From Thiosocius sp963719025 (lineage in GTDB: Bacteria; Pseudomonadota; Gammaproteobacteria; Chromatiales; Chromatiaceae), in contig CAVRBK010000042.1 of the NCBI GenBank assembly GCA_963719025.1, positions 7,594 through 71,593 on the forward strand: a DNA stretch of 64,000 nt. The letters run 5' to 3'. The translations under genes were made by a program, and so were the position numbers. This document shows positions 20,368-29,229 of this stretch, in pieces; position 1 is the stretch's first letter; each line of letters starts with the position of its first letter. The notes beneath the pieces were generated by a model. It searched no databases. It saw only the letters and a program-made list of their open reading frames with translations, and was not told the DNA's origin.

Positions 20368-20871
20368 TCAGAACCCGACCCCCATCCCGACCCCGCCGCC
20401 GTGATTGCTCACACCGAAACCGAAGTTGATGCGCGGTGAGGCCGCACCGGCGGCGGCGCGCTCAGGCCAAAGCACCAGGTGGTCGGCAATAACGACCGGA
20501 TACTGATAGGCCGCATCGCCCACCTGCCCCGCGCTGAAACCGCTGAGCCGACCACGCACCTCGAGCAGGCGATCGGGCGCGTATTCGTGCGGCTCGAGAA
20601 AACCGGTCCTCTCAACGATGAAGCGACCCTGTGGCGCCGCATCTGTCTGCGGCTGGCCACTCCTGTCGAGCGGAAAAGACAGCACCTCGACCAGGCTGCG
20701 GTCGCGCAGGTTCTTGACCGTGACGATCCGTCCACCCCAGTGCATCTCCGAGCCGCTTTCCCCGCTCCGCACCACCTGGCTCGGCGTCGGGCTCCGCTCG
20801 ACCGTAAACGGCTGCCCGGCGCAACCGGCCAGGAGCACGACAAACCACGAAATCCACAACCACAGCTTCAT
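20368..20871 (-). CDS. slp: Slp-family outer-membrane lipoprotein, copy 2
   Basis: Lipoprotein related to the starvation-inducible Slp. Signal peptide with lipobox 'LLAGCAG' (C17). Family blocks: 'MHWGGRIVTVKNLRDRSLVE', 'LSFPLDRSGQPQ', 'GRFIVERTGFLEPHEYAPDR', 'LEVRGRLSGFSAGQVGDAAY', 'YPVVIADHLVLWP'. The C-terminal glycine-rich tail 'GVSNHGGGVGMGVGF' is not typical and may anchor or be disordered. 167 residues. It lies 3 bases after the other Slp gene and is probably its operon partner. Confidence 0.85.
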   Translation of the reverse strand: MKLWLWISWFVVLLAGCAGQPFTVERSPTPSQVVRSGESGSEMHWGGRIVTVKNLRDRSLVEVLSFPLDRSGQPQTDAAPQGRFIVERTGFLEPHEYAPDRLLEVRGRLSGFSAGQVGDAAYQYPVVIADHLVLWPERAAAGAASPRINFGFGVSNHGGGVGMGVGF

Positions 20872-20874
20872 ATC

Positions 20875-21417
20875 TCACCAACCATAAGGCCATCGACGAT
20901 AAGGCCCCCAAGGTCCCCAGGGCCACCAAGGATCATAGTACGGCGCCGGCGGCGGCGCTGGCTCATAGGCCGGCCACAGATGATGCTGTACCGCCTCGAC
21001 CAGCGGGTAACGGTAGGGGTACTCGCCTACCGCGCGCTCGATCACACCGGCCAGCCGCCCCCTCACCGTGAAGCGTTTGCCCGGACGATAATCGGCCGGA
21101 TCGAGAAAACCGCCGACCCGGGCGATGAACCGCACGCCCTCACCACCGTCGGGGCGCGGCGCGGCGTCGTCGAACAGCGGCCGCGCAAACACCTCGACCT
21201 CGGTAAGACTCGCCTTGTTGCTGACCCCCAGGATCTCGCCACCCCAACGCACTGTCGCGCCACGATAGCGGTCGGGGGCCGCCTGCGCCGCGCGTTGTGA
21301 CGGGGCATCCGACGCAACCGCCTCGAGTCCCTTGGGCGGATTGCCCGCGCAGCCGAAAAGCAGCAGCACCGACAGCGCCAGGCCCGGCAAGCGCCAGTCT
21401 TTGATTTGTACCGTCAT
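20875..21417 (-). CDS. slp: Slp-family outer-membrane lipoprotein, copy 1
   Basis: Lipobox 'LLLFGCAGN'; then 'RGATVRWGGEILGVSNKASL', 'EVFARPLFDDAAPRPDGGEG', 'GFLDPADYRPGKRFTVRGRL', 'GVIERAVGEYPYRYPLVEAV', the same order of blocks as the neighbouring paralogue. The C-terminus is Pro/Tyr/Trp-rich ('APYYDPWWPWGPWGPYRRWP'). An AGGAGG lies 11 bases before the ATG at 21417 and 2 bases before the ATG at 21426, so 21417 is preferred. About 180 residues. Confidence 0.85.
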   Translation of the reverse strand: MTVQIKDWRLPGLALSVLLLFGCAGNPPKGLEAVASDAPSQRAAQAAPDRYRGATVRWGGEILGVSNKASLTEVEVFARPLFDDAAPRPDGGEGVRFIARVGGFLDPADYRPGKRFTVRGRLAGVIERAVGEYPYRYPLVEAVQHHLWPAYEPAPPPAPYYDPWWPWGPWGPYRRWPYGW

Positions 21418-21703
21418 ACTCGACATTGCCTCCTGCCGGCCGCGCCCTTGAACAACCGGCAACCCTGGATCCACCATCGCCGCGCATCAGGGCCGCATGA
21501 CAGCGGGTCATCACGGGCGCCTGGCACCCTGATCTGCGGGGTGTCCGAGCTGCAAGCGGGTCGGCGCAGCATTGTTGCTGGTCCCTTCATGCAGAGTCGC
21601 CGGCATGGCCGCAAGTTCCGCAACACGCCGCCGCTACACGCTTTGTGCCGCAGAATGCCGGCAAAACAGTTAGAATTTCGCTTTGTTCTCAAGGTATCAC
21701 GAC

Positions 21704-21982
21704 ATGGCCGAAAGCAACCTGCCTTGCTGGGTTTATCGCAGCCCGCGCAAACAGGAGATGTATCTGTATCTCAATGAGGAAAATGCCTTCGACAAGGTGC
21801 CGGCCGCCCTGCTGGCGCGCTTCGGCGAGCCGATACTGGTCATCGAACTGGAACTCTGCCCAGAGCGCAGACTCGCGCGCGAGAATGTCGACGAGGTGAT
21901 GCGCGACCTGCGTGAAAAGGGTTTTCACCTGCAGATGCCGCCAAAACTCGAACCGGAGCTGTACCACGGAAACGAAGACTGA
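21704..21982 (+). CDS. ycgL: YcgL-domain protein
   Basis: 92-residue protein of the YcgL family (PF05166): 'CWVYRSPRKQEMYLYLNEEN' then 'FGEPILVIELELCPERRLAR', 'VDEVMRDLREKGFHLQMPP'. Gammaproteobacterial family of small cytosolic proteins of unknown function, often next to rnd or minC. Here the stop overlaps the ATG of serB (21980-21983, ATGA form), so they are coupled. Confidence 0.9.
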   Translation: MAESNLPCWVYRSPRKQEMYLYLNEENAFDKVPAALLARFGEPILVIELELCPERRLARENVDEVMRDLREKGFHLQMPPKLEPELYHGNED

Positions 21983-23201
21983 TGCGTGACATCCTGCTGC
22001 TCAACATCAGCGGCGCCGATCACCCGGGCGTCAGCGCCGAATTCACCGAGACCCTCGCGCGACACGCGGTGAATATCCTCGATATCGGCCAGGCGGTGAT
22101 CCATGACCGGCTGAATCTCGGGATGCTGATCGAGGTACCGGACGCCGCCGAATCCGGTGCGGTAATGAAGGAACTGCTGTTCCTGGCCCACCAGCACAAG
22201 CTGAACGTCGACTTCAATCCGATCGATGAGGACGACTACGAAAACTGGGTGGCCAGCCAGGGCCGCCCACGGTTTATCGTGACCCTGCTCGGGCGCAAGC
22301 TCAGCGCCGCCAACATCAGCCATGTCGCCGCGGTCGTTTCGCGCCACGGCCTGAACATCGATGCGATCACCCGCCTGTCGGGACGCTTCTCGCTGCGCGA
22401 ACACAATCCGCGACGCACGCGCCTGCGTCGAGTTTTCGATCCGCGGAGATGCCGCCGATCTCGAGCAGCTTGCGCCACGATCTGCTCGCCATCACCCGCG
22501 ACGACGAGGTCGACGTCGCCTTCCAGGCCGACGACCTGTACCGCCGCAACCGTCGCCTGATCGTGTTCGACATGGATTCGACCCTGATCCAGTGCGAGGT
22601 GATCGACGAACTGGCCAAGGCGGCCGGGCGTCGGCGAACAGGTCGCCGGGATCACCGAGGCGGCGATGCGCGGCGAGATCCCCTTCAACGAGAGCTTCAG
22701 CCGGCGCCTGGCCACCCTCGAGGGGCTGGACGCAGCCGTGCTGGACGAGATTGCCCGACAAGCTGCCGATCACCGAGGGCGCCGAGCGCCTGATCTCCAA
22801 CCTCAAGCGGCTCGGCTACAAGGTCGGCATCCTGTCCGGCGGCTTCAGCTATTTTGCCAACCACCTGAAGGACCGCTTCGGACTGGACTGCGTCTCGGCC
22901 AACCAGCTCGACATCGTCGACGGCCGGCTGACCGGCAAGGTCAAGGGCGAGATCGTCAACGGCGAGAAGAAGGCCGAGCTGCTGCGCGGCATGGCACGAG
23001 CACCTCGGCATCGACATGCGCCAGACCATCGCCGTCGGCGACGGTGCCAACGATCTGCCGATGCTGTCGATCGCCGGACTCGGCGTCGCCTTCCATGCCA
23101 AACCGCTGGTGCGCGAGAATGCCCGCCACTCCATTTCCACCCTGGGCCTCGACAGCATCCTGTACCTGCTCGGCGTCCGAGACCGCGAGGTCGGACATTG
23201 A
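21982..23201 (+). CDS. serB: SerB phosphoserine phosphatase, frameshifted
   Basis: Last step of serine synthesis: phosphoserine to serine. Two N-terminal ACT-like domains: 'MRDILLLNISGADHPGVSAE' and 'RFIVTLLGRKLSAANISHVA'. HAD catalytic core: 'LIVFDMDSTLIQCEVIDELA' (nucleophile Asp and acid Asp of DxDST), 'GYKVGILSGGFSYFANHLKD', 'RQTIAVGDGANDLPMLSIAG' with the loop-4 acidic residues. Frame changes near 22415, 22475, 22628, 22760 and 22995 split the gene, yet each segment is well conserved. Repaired length about 405 residues, usual for the ACT-containing form. Overlaps the stop of ycgL and the TTG start of the next gene. Confidence 0.9.
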
Positions 23202-23870
23202 AAATCCCACTGACCATCCTGGCAATCGTGATCTGTACTGCTGGCCGTATTCCAGCTGTTCGCGCCGCCACCCGGGCCGGATGCCATGCAGGCGCGCACC
23301 GACCTGCCCTGGCAGATCACACCGCACGCCAATGGCAGCAGCCGCGTGCTCGACCTCGAGCTGGGCACAGCGACGCTCGCCGATGCGATGCAGAAGTTCG
23401 GCGGCGTCGAAGGCCTTGCGGTTTTCGAGCCCACGCAAGGCCCGATGTCACTCGAGGCCTATTTCGGCACGGTTCGGTTCGGCCCCCTCAACGCCAAGAT
23501 CATCGCCCGGCTGGCGATCGACAACGGTGAGCTCGAAACCCTGCGAAACCGTGCCGCCAAGCGCGAGGGCTCGCCCAGCGGCGACTGGAAGTATCCGCTG
23601 CAGGAGGGCCCAGAGGCGCATGCCGAACGCCGCCTGCTGGCCGTCAGCTACATACCCGGCACGCGCAATCTCGACCCGGCATTCCTCCGCGACCGCTTCG
23701 GCGAACCGGCGGCCACGCTGCAGGAAGGCGAACAGGCGGTGAGCTGGTTCTACCCGGCCAAGGGCCTGTCGATCCTGATCGACGACAAGGCGCGCGAGGT
23801 ACTCGAATACCAGGCACCGCGCGACTTCGTCATGCCGCGGGGGGTCACCGCCAATCCTGACTACCGCTGA
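23198..23870 (+). CDS. Membrane-anchored hypothetical protein, frameshifted at N-terminus
   Basis: A TTG start at 23198 overlaps serB's stop. The N-terminal hydrophobic segment (KIPLTILAIV... , with an extra base near 23235) anchors a soluble domain of about 190 residues: 'DLPWQITPHANGSSRVLDLE', 'GTATLADAMQKFGGVEGLAV', 'PMSLEAYFGTVRFGPLNAKI', 'PGTRNLDPAFLRDRFGEPAA', 'YPAKGLSILIDDKAREVLEY'. Conserved in appearance and typical of gammaproteobacterial serB neighbourhoods; no function is known. Probably faces the periplasm. Confidence 0.75.
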
Positions 23871-23877
23871 CCCGGGT

Positions 23878-24639
23878 ATGTTCAGACGCCTGCTCAACGC
23901 GCTAAGCGCCAACCACCGGAACCAACCGGCCCAGGGCCACCGTATTGACGCATCACCGCTGATGCACAAGGTCGCAAAGTTTGTCGCCTGCGAGATCATC
24001 GAGGGCGACTACCTGGAATTCGGCGTCTACCGCGGCCAGTCGTTTATCGGCGCCTACCACGCCCTGCAACAACAGTTCGAGCGACGCATCCGCCACAACG
24101 CCGGTGGCGAACACGAGAGCGCGGCGCGCGCGCAACGCCAGGCCGCGTGGGAAGGCATGCGCTTCTTCGCCTTTGATTCCTTCGAGGGCCTGCCAGCACT
24201 CGCCGCGGAGGACCTGGCCACGCAGGATTTCGCGGCCGGCCAGTACGCCTGTTCGGTCGAGGAGTTTCAGGCACGAACCGCCGCTGGCGGTGTACCGGCG
24301 GAGCGGGTTCGGATGGTCCCCGGCTGGTTTGACCGGACCTGCACGGCACAGACCCGGCAGCAGCTGGGCATACGCAAGGCGGCCGTCATATGGATCGACG
24401 CCGACCTCTACAGCTCAACCCGCGATGTGCTGGCCTTTGTCACCGATCTGTTGCAGGACGGCACGGTGCTGATCTTCGACGACTGGTTCTCGTACCGCGG
24501 CAGCCCCTACCAGGGTGAACAGCGCGCATTCAGTGAATGGGCCGCATCGATCGCCGACCGCTTCACCCTGCAGGAATACCAGCGCGAGTCCTGGAAACGC
24601 ATGAGCTTCATCGCCTCGCGTCGCCCCGCCAAGGCCTGA
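23878..24639 (+). CDS. TylF/MycF-family O-methyltransferase
   Basis: SAM-dependent, metal-assisted methyltransferase of the macrocin-O-methyltransferase family. Motifs: 'EGDYLEFGVYRGQSFIGAYH' (SAM loop), 'RFFAFDSFEGLPALAAEDLA' (acidic end of the second strand), 'AAVIWIDADLYSSTRDVLAF' (metal-binding Asp pair), 'DGTVLIFDDWFSYRGSPYQG'. 253 residues in one frame, start ATG 23878, 7 bases after the previous stop. The acceptor is unknown; no secondary-metabolite genes are nearby, so it may act on a surface polysaccharide or housekeeping sugar. Confidence 0.88.
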   Translation: MFRRLLNALSANHRNQPAQGHRIDASPLMHKVAKFVACEIIEGDYLEFGVYRGQSFIGAYHALQQQFERRIRHNAGGEHESAARAQRQAAWEGMRFFAFDSFEGLPALAAEDLATQDFAAGQYACSVEEFQARTAAGGVPAERVRMVPGWFDRTCTAQTRQQLGIRKAAVIWIDADLYSSTRDVLAFVTDLLQDGTVLIFDDWFSYRGSPYQGEQRAFSEWAASIADRFTLQEYQRESWKRMSFIASRRPAKA

Positions 24640-24681
24640 GTCCCCGGGGCGGCGAACGCCCGGCCGCAGTGCCGGCAATCG

Positions 24682-25241
24682 TCAGCCGGTGCGCACCAGC
24701 TGGTCCATCCTGGCCTTGATCGACTGCCATTCGGCACCATGGTTGGCCTCGGTCGCCATCAGCTCCATCAGGCGATAGGCAAGGTTGCGCTGTGACGCGG
24801 ACAGGTCGCGCAGCTTGGCCAGCTTGAACAGGTAGCCGGCCTGCTCGAACTCCAGCGTCGAGACCAGGGCATAAAGGGTCAGTGCTGCGGCCGAATGCGG
24901 CGCCGCTGCGATCTCGGCGACAACCTCGTCGAGCACACCGCTCACCCAAGTATCCGCCTGATCTTGCAGGCCACGGCAAAACTGCCCGCCGCCTCGGCGA
25001 CCGGCGTGCAACGCACCACCCGCAGCTCGGCATACAGCGGCGCAGTGATGTCGTTGACCGGCTTGATCTCGATCTTCAACGCGGTGTCCGCCACCAACTC
25101 CTGCTCGATCCAGATCAACACGCCACCCCCACTGAGGTTCTTGACGATCGCGCCACCCGTTCGCTGTCCGACCACCTCGAAACGGGCCGGGCACTCGATG
25201 TGTATCCTCGGATAACCGCGCTTCTCGTCGTATTCGTGCAT
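24682..25241 (-). CDS. PilZ-domain protein, frameshifted
   Basis: Predicted c-di-GMP-binding protein. The N-terminal PilZ domain starts MHEYDEKRGYPRIHIECPAR, containing the RxxxR-like region, and continues 'IVKNLSGGGVLIWIEQEL' (the D/NxSxxG motif as N-L-S-G-G-G). An indel near 24955 shifts into a helical C-terminus, 'LTLYALVSTLEFEQAGYLFK' and 'AYRLMELMATEANHGAEWQS'. About 185 residues. A GGDEF-EAL protein (49.7-51.9 kb) is in the same window but not linked. Confidence 0.78.
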
Positions 25242-25296
25242 TCGATCTCCTCTGAGGTCTGGCGGAGCCTGCCATGCGCCGCGGCACTGCCCCTGA

Positions 25297-26782
25297 TCAT
25301 TGGCGCCAGCCGTCCAGCGTACCGAGACATTCCCGGTTCAGGGATCGCGCACGCTCGGCCGTGTCCGCCTCAGTGTAGCAACGCAACTCCGGCGCGTTGC
25401 CGGAAGGACGCAGGTGAACGATCTCCTTGTTGGCGAAGGTCATACGCAAACCGTCGGTCTGATCGACACTGGCCGGCAGGCCAAGCTGCGGAAACTGTTG
25501 CGCCACCAATGCCGGTTGCGCCGCCAGCGCCGCGATACGCGCATGGCTCAGCTCGGTGGGAAACGCCTTGAGCCGGTCACTGGCGGTGAAGCGCGGTGGC
25601 AGAAGATCGGACAACTGCGAGACCGGCAGACCGCTGGCGAATGGCGAGCAACAGAACAGATAACGCCACGATAATCGCATCGCGCGTCGGCAGGGCGGCG
25701 AGGATGTGACCGTCACGTTCGATCGGCGTCATCGTCAGGAACCCGCCGTTGGCCTCGTAGCCAACCACCCGGCCGGCGCCGCCGTCGAGTGCCGCCTGCA
25801 TGCCCTCGATCACGAACGGCGACCCGATACGCGTACGCGGCACCTCGGTGAACCAGCCGGATTTCTCTGCCACGGTATTGCTGCTGACCGGGGTCACGAC
25901 CGTCTCGGCATCGAGAAAATGTGCGGCCAGCACGCCCGCCACGTCGCCGCGCAGCCATTCGCCGGTTTCGTCACCGACCAGTGGACGGTCGCCGTCACCG
26001 TCTGCCGACACCAGCAAATCAAAGCGTTCGGACGCGGCCCAGGCGCGGGCGAGCGCCTCGTCCTCGGCCCGCACCGCCTCGGTATCGACCGGAACGAAGG
26101 CCTCCGAATAGCCGCGGCGCACCACGTCGGCGCCGAGACCGGCAAACACCTCGGTTATCACGCCGGCGGCAACCGTGGAGTGCTCATAGACCATCACACG
26201 CTGGCCCGCGAGACACTGTGCGGGGAAGAAATCCAGGTAACGCGCGACGTAGTGGCGGCTCGCCGCACTGTCGACACACGGTATCTCCGGCGGCTCGATA
26301 AAACGGCCGCTGTCGTCGAAACGTGCGCGCGCCAGCGTGACCGTCTGTTCGCGAATGCCCAGCTCATCGCGCTTGAGCACCTCGCCATCCGGCAGATTGA
26401 ACTTGATCCCGTTGCGGTCGTCCGGGATATGGCTGCCGGTAACCATCAGGCTGGCGATACCCTCTGCGAAGGCATAGCCGGCAACCGCCGGGCTGGGCAC
26501 GTTGCCGCAATTGACCGGCTGGTAGCCGAGATCGGCAATCGCGGCCGCCGCCGCCGCCATGATTCGCGGACTGCTGGGACGAAAATCACCGGCCACCGCG
26601 ACCGCATCGCCGGGCCGGATCGCGCCGGCCTTTTCCAGGTACTGGAGAAAACCGATGGTGTAGACGTAACACACCCGGTCGCTCATCGCGTCCGCCAGGC
26701 CGCGTGCGCCGCTGGTGCCGAAGCCGACACCGCTCTCTGCCATCAGGTCCGCGATGGCAATCGTTTCGATTTTTTCGTTCAT
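25297..26782 (-). CDS. Phosphohexomutase (phosphomannomutase/phosphoglucomutase family), frameshifted
   Basis: Alpha-D-phosphohexomutase superfamily enzyme, cytosolic, interconverting hexose-6-P and hexose-1-P for surface polysaccharide synthesis. 'FGTSGARGLADAMSDRVCYV' carries the substrate-entry motif; the phosphoserine loop is 'SLMVTGSHIPDDRNGIKF' (TGSH); the metal loop is 'DLLVSADGDGDRPLVGDETG' (DGDGDR); the sugar loop 'GYEANGGFLTM'; the phosphate-binding end 'EIVHLRPSGNAPELRCY'. A frame change near 25640 splits off the last domain. Start ATG 26782 (MNEKIETIAI). About 495 residues. Which hexose is used cannot be told. Confidence 0.88.
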
Positions 26783-26953
26783 CCCGGGGTCCGTGATTGC
26801 GTGATGCCGTCGAGCTGTCAACAGCCGGCGTACCGCGGCATTGTCCTCACGATCCGGCTACAGGTCCAGGAAACAGCGCGTGCAAGAAGGCCCCCCTCGC
26901 CAACACCGACCGGTACCGCTACCCTTGCCACCTCATCGATCCGGAGAGAAAAC

Positions 26954-28165
26954 ATGCGTATCGGAACCCCCCTGAGCGAAACCGCAACCCGGGTCATGCT
27001 GCTCGGCGCCGGCGAACTGGGCAAAGAGGTCATCATCGAACTGCAGCGTTATGGCGTCGAGGTGATCGCGGTCGACCGCTACGCCAATGCCCCCGGCCAC
27101 CAGGTGGCCCACCGCGCCCACGTGATCGACATGACCGACGGCGAGGCCCTGCGCCGCCTGGTCGAGGCGGAAAGGCCGCACCTGATCATCCCCGAGATCG
27201 AGGCCATCGCCACCGATATGCTGGCCGAGATCGAGCGCGACGGCCTGGCCGAGGTGATTCCGACCGCACGCGCCACCCAGCTGACCATGAACCGGGAGGG
27301 CATCCGGCGACTCGCCGCCGAAACGCTCGGCCTGCCGACCTCCGCCTACGCCTTTGCCGACAGCCTGCAGGAGGCGCAGGACGCGGCCCGCGCGATCGGC
27401 TTCCCCTGCATCATCAAGCCGGTCATGTCGTCGTCCGGCAAGGGCCAGTCGACCGCCGACACGGCCGATGATATTGCCGCTGCCTGGGATTATGCCCTGG
27501 ACGCCGGCCGGGTCAATCACGGCCGGGTCATCGTCGAGGAGATGGTCCGTTTCGATTACGAGATCACGCAGCTGACGGTGCGCGCAGTGACCGCCGATGG
27601 TGGCATCGAGACCGCCTTCTGCGCCCCGATCGGGCACCGCCAGGAACAGGGCGACTACGTGGAAAGCTGGCAGCCGCAGGCTATGAGCCCGGCGGTGCTC
27701 GAGCGGGCACGCGACATCGCGCGCCGCATCACCGACGAATTGGGTGGCCGCGGCATCTTTGGCGTCGAGCTGTTCGTACGCGGCGACGAGGTGCTGTTCA
27801 GCGAGGTGAGTCCGCGACCGCACGACACCGGACTGGTCACCCTGGTAACCCAGTTCCAGAGCGAGTTCGCCCTGCATGCGCGCGCGGTGCTCGGCCTGCC
27901 AGTGGACACCCGTCTCGCCCATACCGGGGCCAGCGCCGTCATCTACGGCGGCGTCGACGCCCCGGCCATCAGCTACGACGGCCTGGCCGCGGCACTCACA
28001 CCCCTGGGAACCGAGATCCGTCTGTTCGGCAAGCCGGTCAGCTTTCGACGGCGGCGCATGGGTGTCGCACTGGCGCGGGCCGGTGACACGGATGCGGCGC
28101 GCGCCCTGGCCGCCGACAGCGCGAGCAGCGTCGTAACACACGCCGCCGAAACGTCGCCCGTTTAA
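26954..28165 (+). CDS. purT: PurT, formate-dependent GAR transformylase
   Basis: ATP-grasp enzyme making formylglycinamide ribotide from GAR, formate and ATP in purine synthesis. Start ATG 26954, 6 bases after GGAGAG; the open frame extends far upstream but that part is antisense to the mutase. 'VMLLGAGELGKEVIIELQRY' (Rossmann start), 'IIKPVMSSSGKGQSTADTAD' (ATP-grasp loop), 'FDYEITQLTVRAV', 'FCAPIGHRQEQGDYVESWQP', 'GIFGVELFVRGDEVLFSEVS' and 'PRPHDTGLVT' match the family. 403 residues in one frame, against about 392 in E. coli. Confidence 0.95.
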   Translation: MRIGTPLSETATRVMLLGAGELGKEVIIELQRYGVEVIAVDRYANAPGHQVAHRAHVIDMTDGEALRRLVEAERPHLIIPEIEAIATDMLAEIERDGLAEVIPTARATQLTMNREGIRRLAAETLGLPTSAYAFADSLQEAQDAARAIGFPCIIKPVMSSSGKGQSTADTADDIAAAWDYALDAGRVNHGRVIVEEMVRFDYEITQLTVRAVTADGGIETAFCAPIGHRQEQGDYVESWQPQAMSPAVLERARDIARRITDELGGRGIFGVELFVRGDEVLFSEVSPRPHDTGLVTLVTQFQSEFALHARAVLGLPVDTRLAHTGASAVIYGGVDAPAISYDGLAAALTPLGTEIRLFGKPVSFRRRRMGVALARAGDTDAARALAADSASSVVTHAAETSPV

Positions 28166-28557
28166 CCGGACACGATATTTCGCGCCGAAACGAAAGCACA
28201 AGGTCGGCCAGATGGACCGATCGGCAGGCAGGAATTGAATTACTGCGACGGGTGTCACAGCACAACCCCGGATAACCCTCTAGAAATCCCCAAAACCGCG
28301 CGTCGGCAAAACCCCGGTCACGCCCGATGCACCTTTACGCCTTGATTAGCGGGCAGTTTGCTCCGATCTGCCGACAAAAGATTAATAAATTCGAATAAGC
28401 AAACATGTCCGCAACGATCGGTACTCCATTGATCCGTATCGGGCCCCGTTGCCCGCAGCAAGCGATTCATGCAGGGAGACCGCGCTGGAGAATCGGGCAG
28501 ATCGGTGGTGAAGCGGCCAGGATCCGGCGATCGGTTTTGGTCTTGCTGCGACAGTTC
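28166..28557. other. Intergenic region, no gene recognised
   Basis: The 612 bases between purT and the small membrane gene carry no convincing reading frame. The first 392 are described here: a copy of GATATTTCGCGCC at 28174 recurs at 28562 in the inverted-repeat block just downstream, and an AT-rich patch lies at 28379-28402. The rest holds the inverted repeats and sigma-54 promoter listed separately. Confidence 0.5.
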
Positions 28558-28605
28558 GCGCGATATTTCGCGCCAATATCCTTCGACGCGGCATTTCGCG
28601 TCGAA
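28558..28605. promoter_or_regulatory. Paired inverted repeats, likely activator sites for the sigma-54 promoter
   Basis: Two perfect inverted repeats: GCGCGA-TATT-TCGCGC at 28558-28573 and TTCGACGCG-GCATTT-CGCGTCGAA at 28582-28605, centres 28 bases apart. The centre of the second is about 110 bases before the start of transcription predicted from the promoter at 28678, where enhancer-binding proteins usually sit. That an activator binds here is inferred. Confidence 0.6.
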
Positions 28606-28677
28606 TTACCGCTCCCGGTCGTTTAATTCGGCCTAAAACCGGCACCAAGTCATTGTTTCAACTGCAAATGACTCGGC

Positions 28678-28693
28678 TGGCACAAAGGTTGCT
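28678..28693 (+). promoter_or_regulatory. Sigma-54 (RpoN) promoter
   Basis: TGGCACAAAGGTTGCT matches the -24/-12 consensus with TGGCAC and TTGCT intact and GG to GC separated by exactly 10 bases. Transcription would start near 28704, 74 bases before the ATG of the small membrane protein. Confidence 0.85.
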
Positions 28694-28777
28694 TAACATA
28701 GATCGCCCAAACGAAGCGTCTCAAGCGCTCTGCTGAAAAAGAAGTCAGACAGAAGGAATCATTGGAAGGTGGACAAA

Positions 28778-29032
28778 ATGCATACCTCTTACTCACCGTC
28801 GGGAGCCAACCAGCCAGACGACCGCGCCGGCACCATGCTGAGCGTCGCAGGTCTCATCGCCTGGCTGTCCGCCATGTTATTGGCGATTGCAGGTCCTTTG
28901 CTCGGACTTGAGGTTCCCCCGTTACTGATTGTTGGAATGGTTGTGTTTTCCGGGGCCTTTTCTGTGTTGTCGCTGCCGAAGCTGATCGGCGTTGGCAAAC
29001 AGGAAGACGGAAACCAGCATAAACACGCCTGA
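28778..29032 (+). CDS. Small two-helix membrane protein under sigma-54 control
   Basis: 84 residues. GGAAGG at 28764-28769 is 8 bases before the ATG at 28778, which is therefore chosen over the GTG at 28769 that overlaps it. After a polar N-terminus come two transmembrane helices ('MLSVAGLIAWLSAMLLAIAG' and 'PLLIVGMVVFSGAFSVLSLP') and a short charged, His-containing tail ('KQEDGNQHKHA'). No known family is recognised. A terminator at 29108-29134 closes the unit, so it is monocistronic. The next genes encode a histidine kinase and a sigma-54 activator that may control it. Confidence 0.75.
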   Translation: MHTSYSPSGANQPDDRAGTMLSVAGLIAWLSAMLLAIAGPLLGLEVPPLLIVGMVVFSGAFSVLSLPKLIGVGKQEDGNQHKHA

Positions 29033-29107
29033 GCATCACCAGGGCGAACAGAATTTCGAAGTGTTCTCCGAGTAACAATAAGTACGAATTCCGCTTCTGC
29101 GGAACTG

Positions 29108-29134
29108 ACCCCCGAATTCACGGGGGTTTTTTTT
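29108..29134 (+). terminator. Rho-independent terminator after the small membrane gene
   Basis: CCCCCG (29109-29114), 6-base loop, CGGGGG (29121-29126), then eight T. It sits 76 bases after the stop at 29032 and before the kinase gene, separating the two transcripts. Confidence 0.88.
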
Positions 29135-29229
29135 GCCTTCGGATACCATAGGCACAACGGGTACCAGGGTATCCGTGGCAGCGCCGGGCCGATGCCACGC
29201 CGCCCCACGTAGGAATCAATGCCGTGCGG

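Noticed and set aside
25706..26953. N-terminal extension of PurT of about 416 residues
   Set aside because: It lies antisense to the phosphohexomutase gene and PurT similarity begins exactly at the ATG at 26954, after a good ribosome site.
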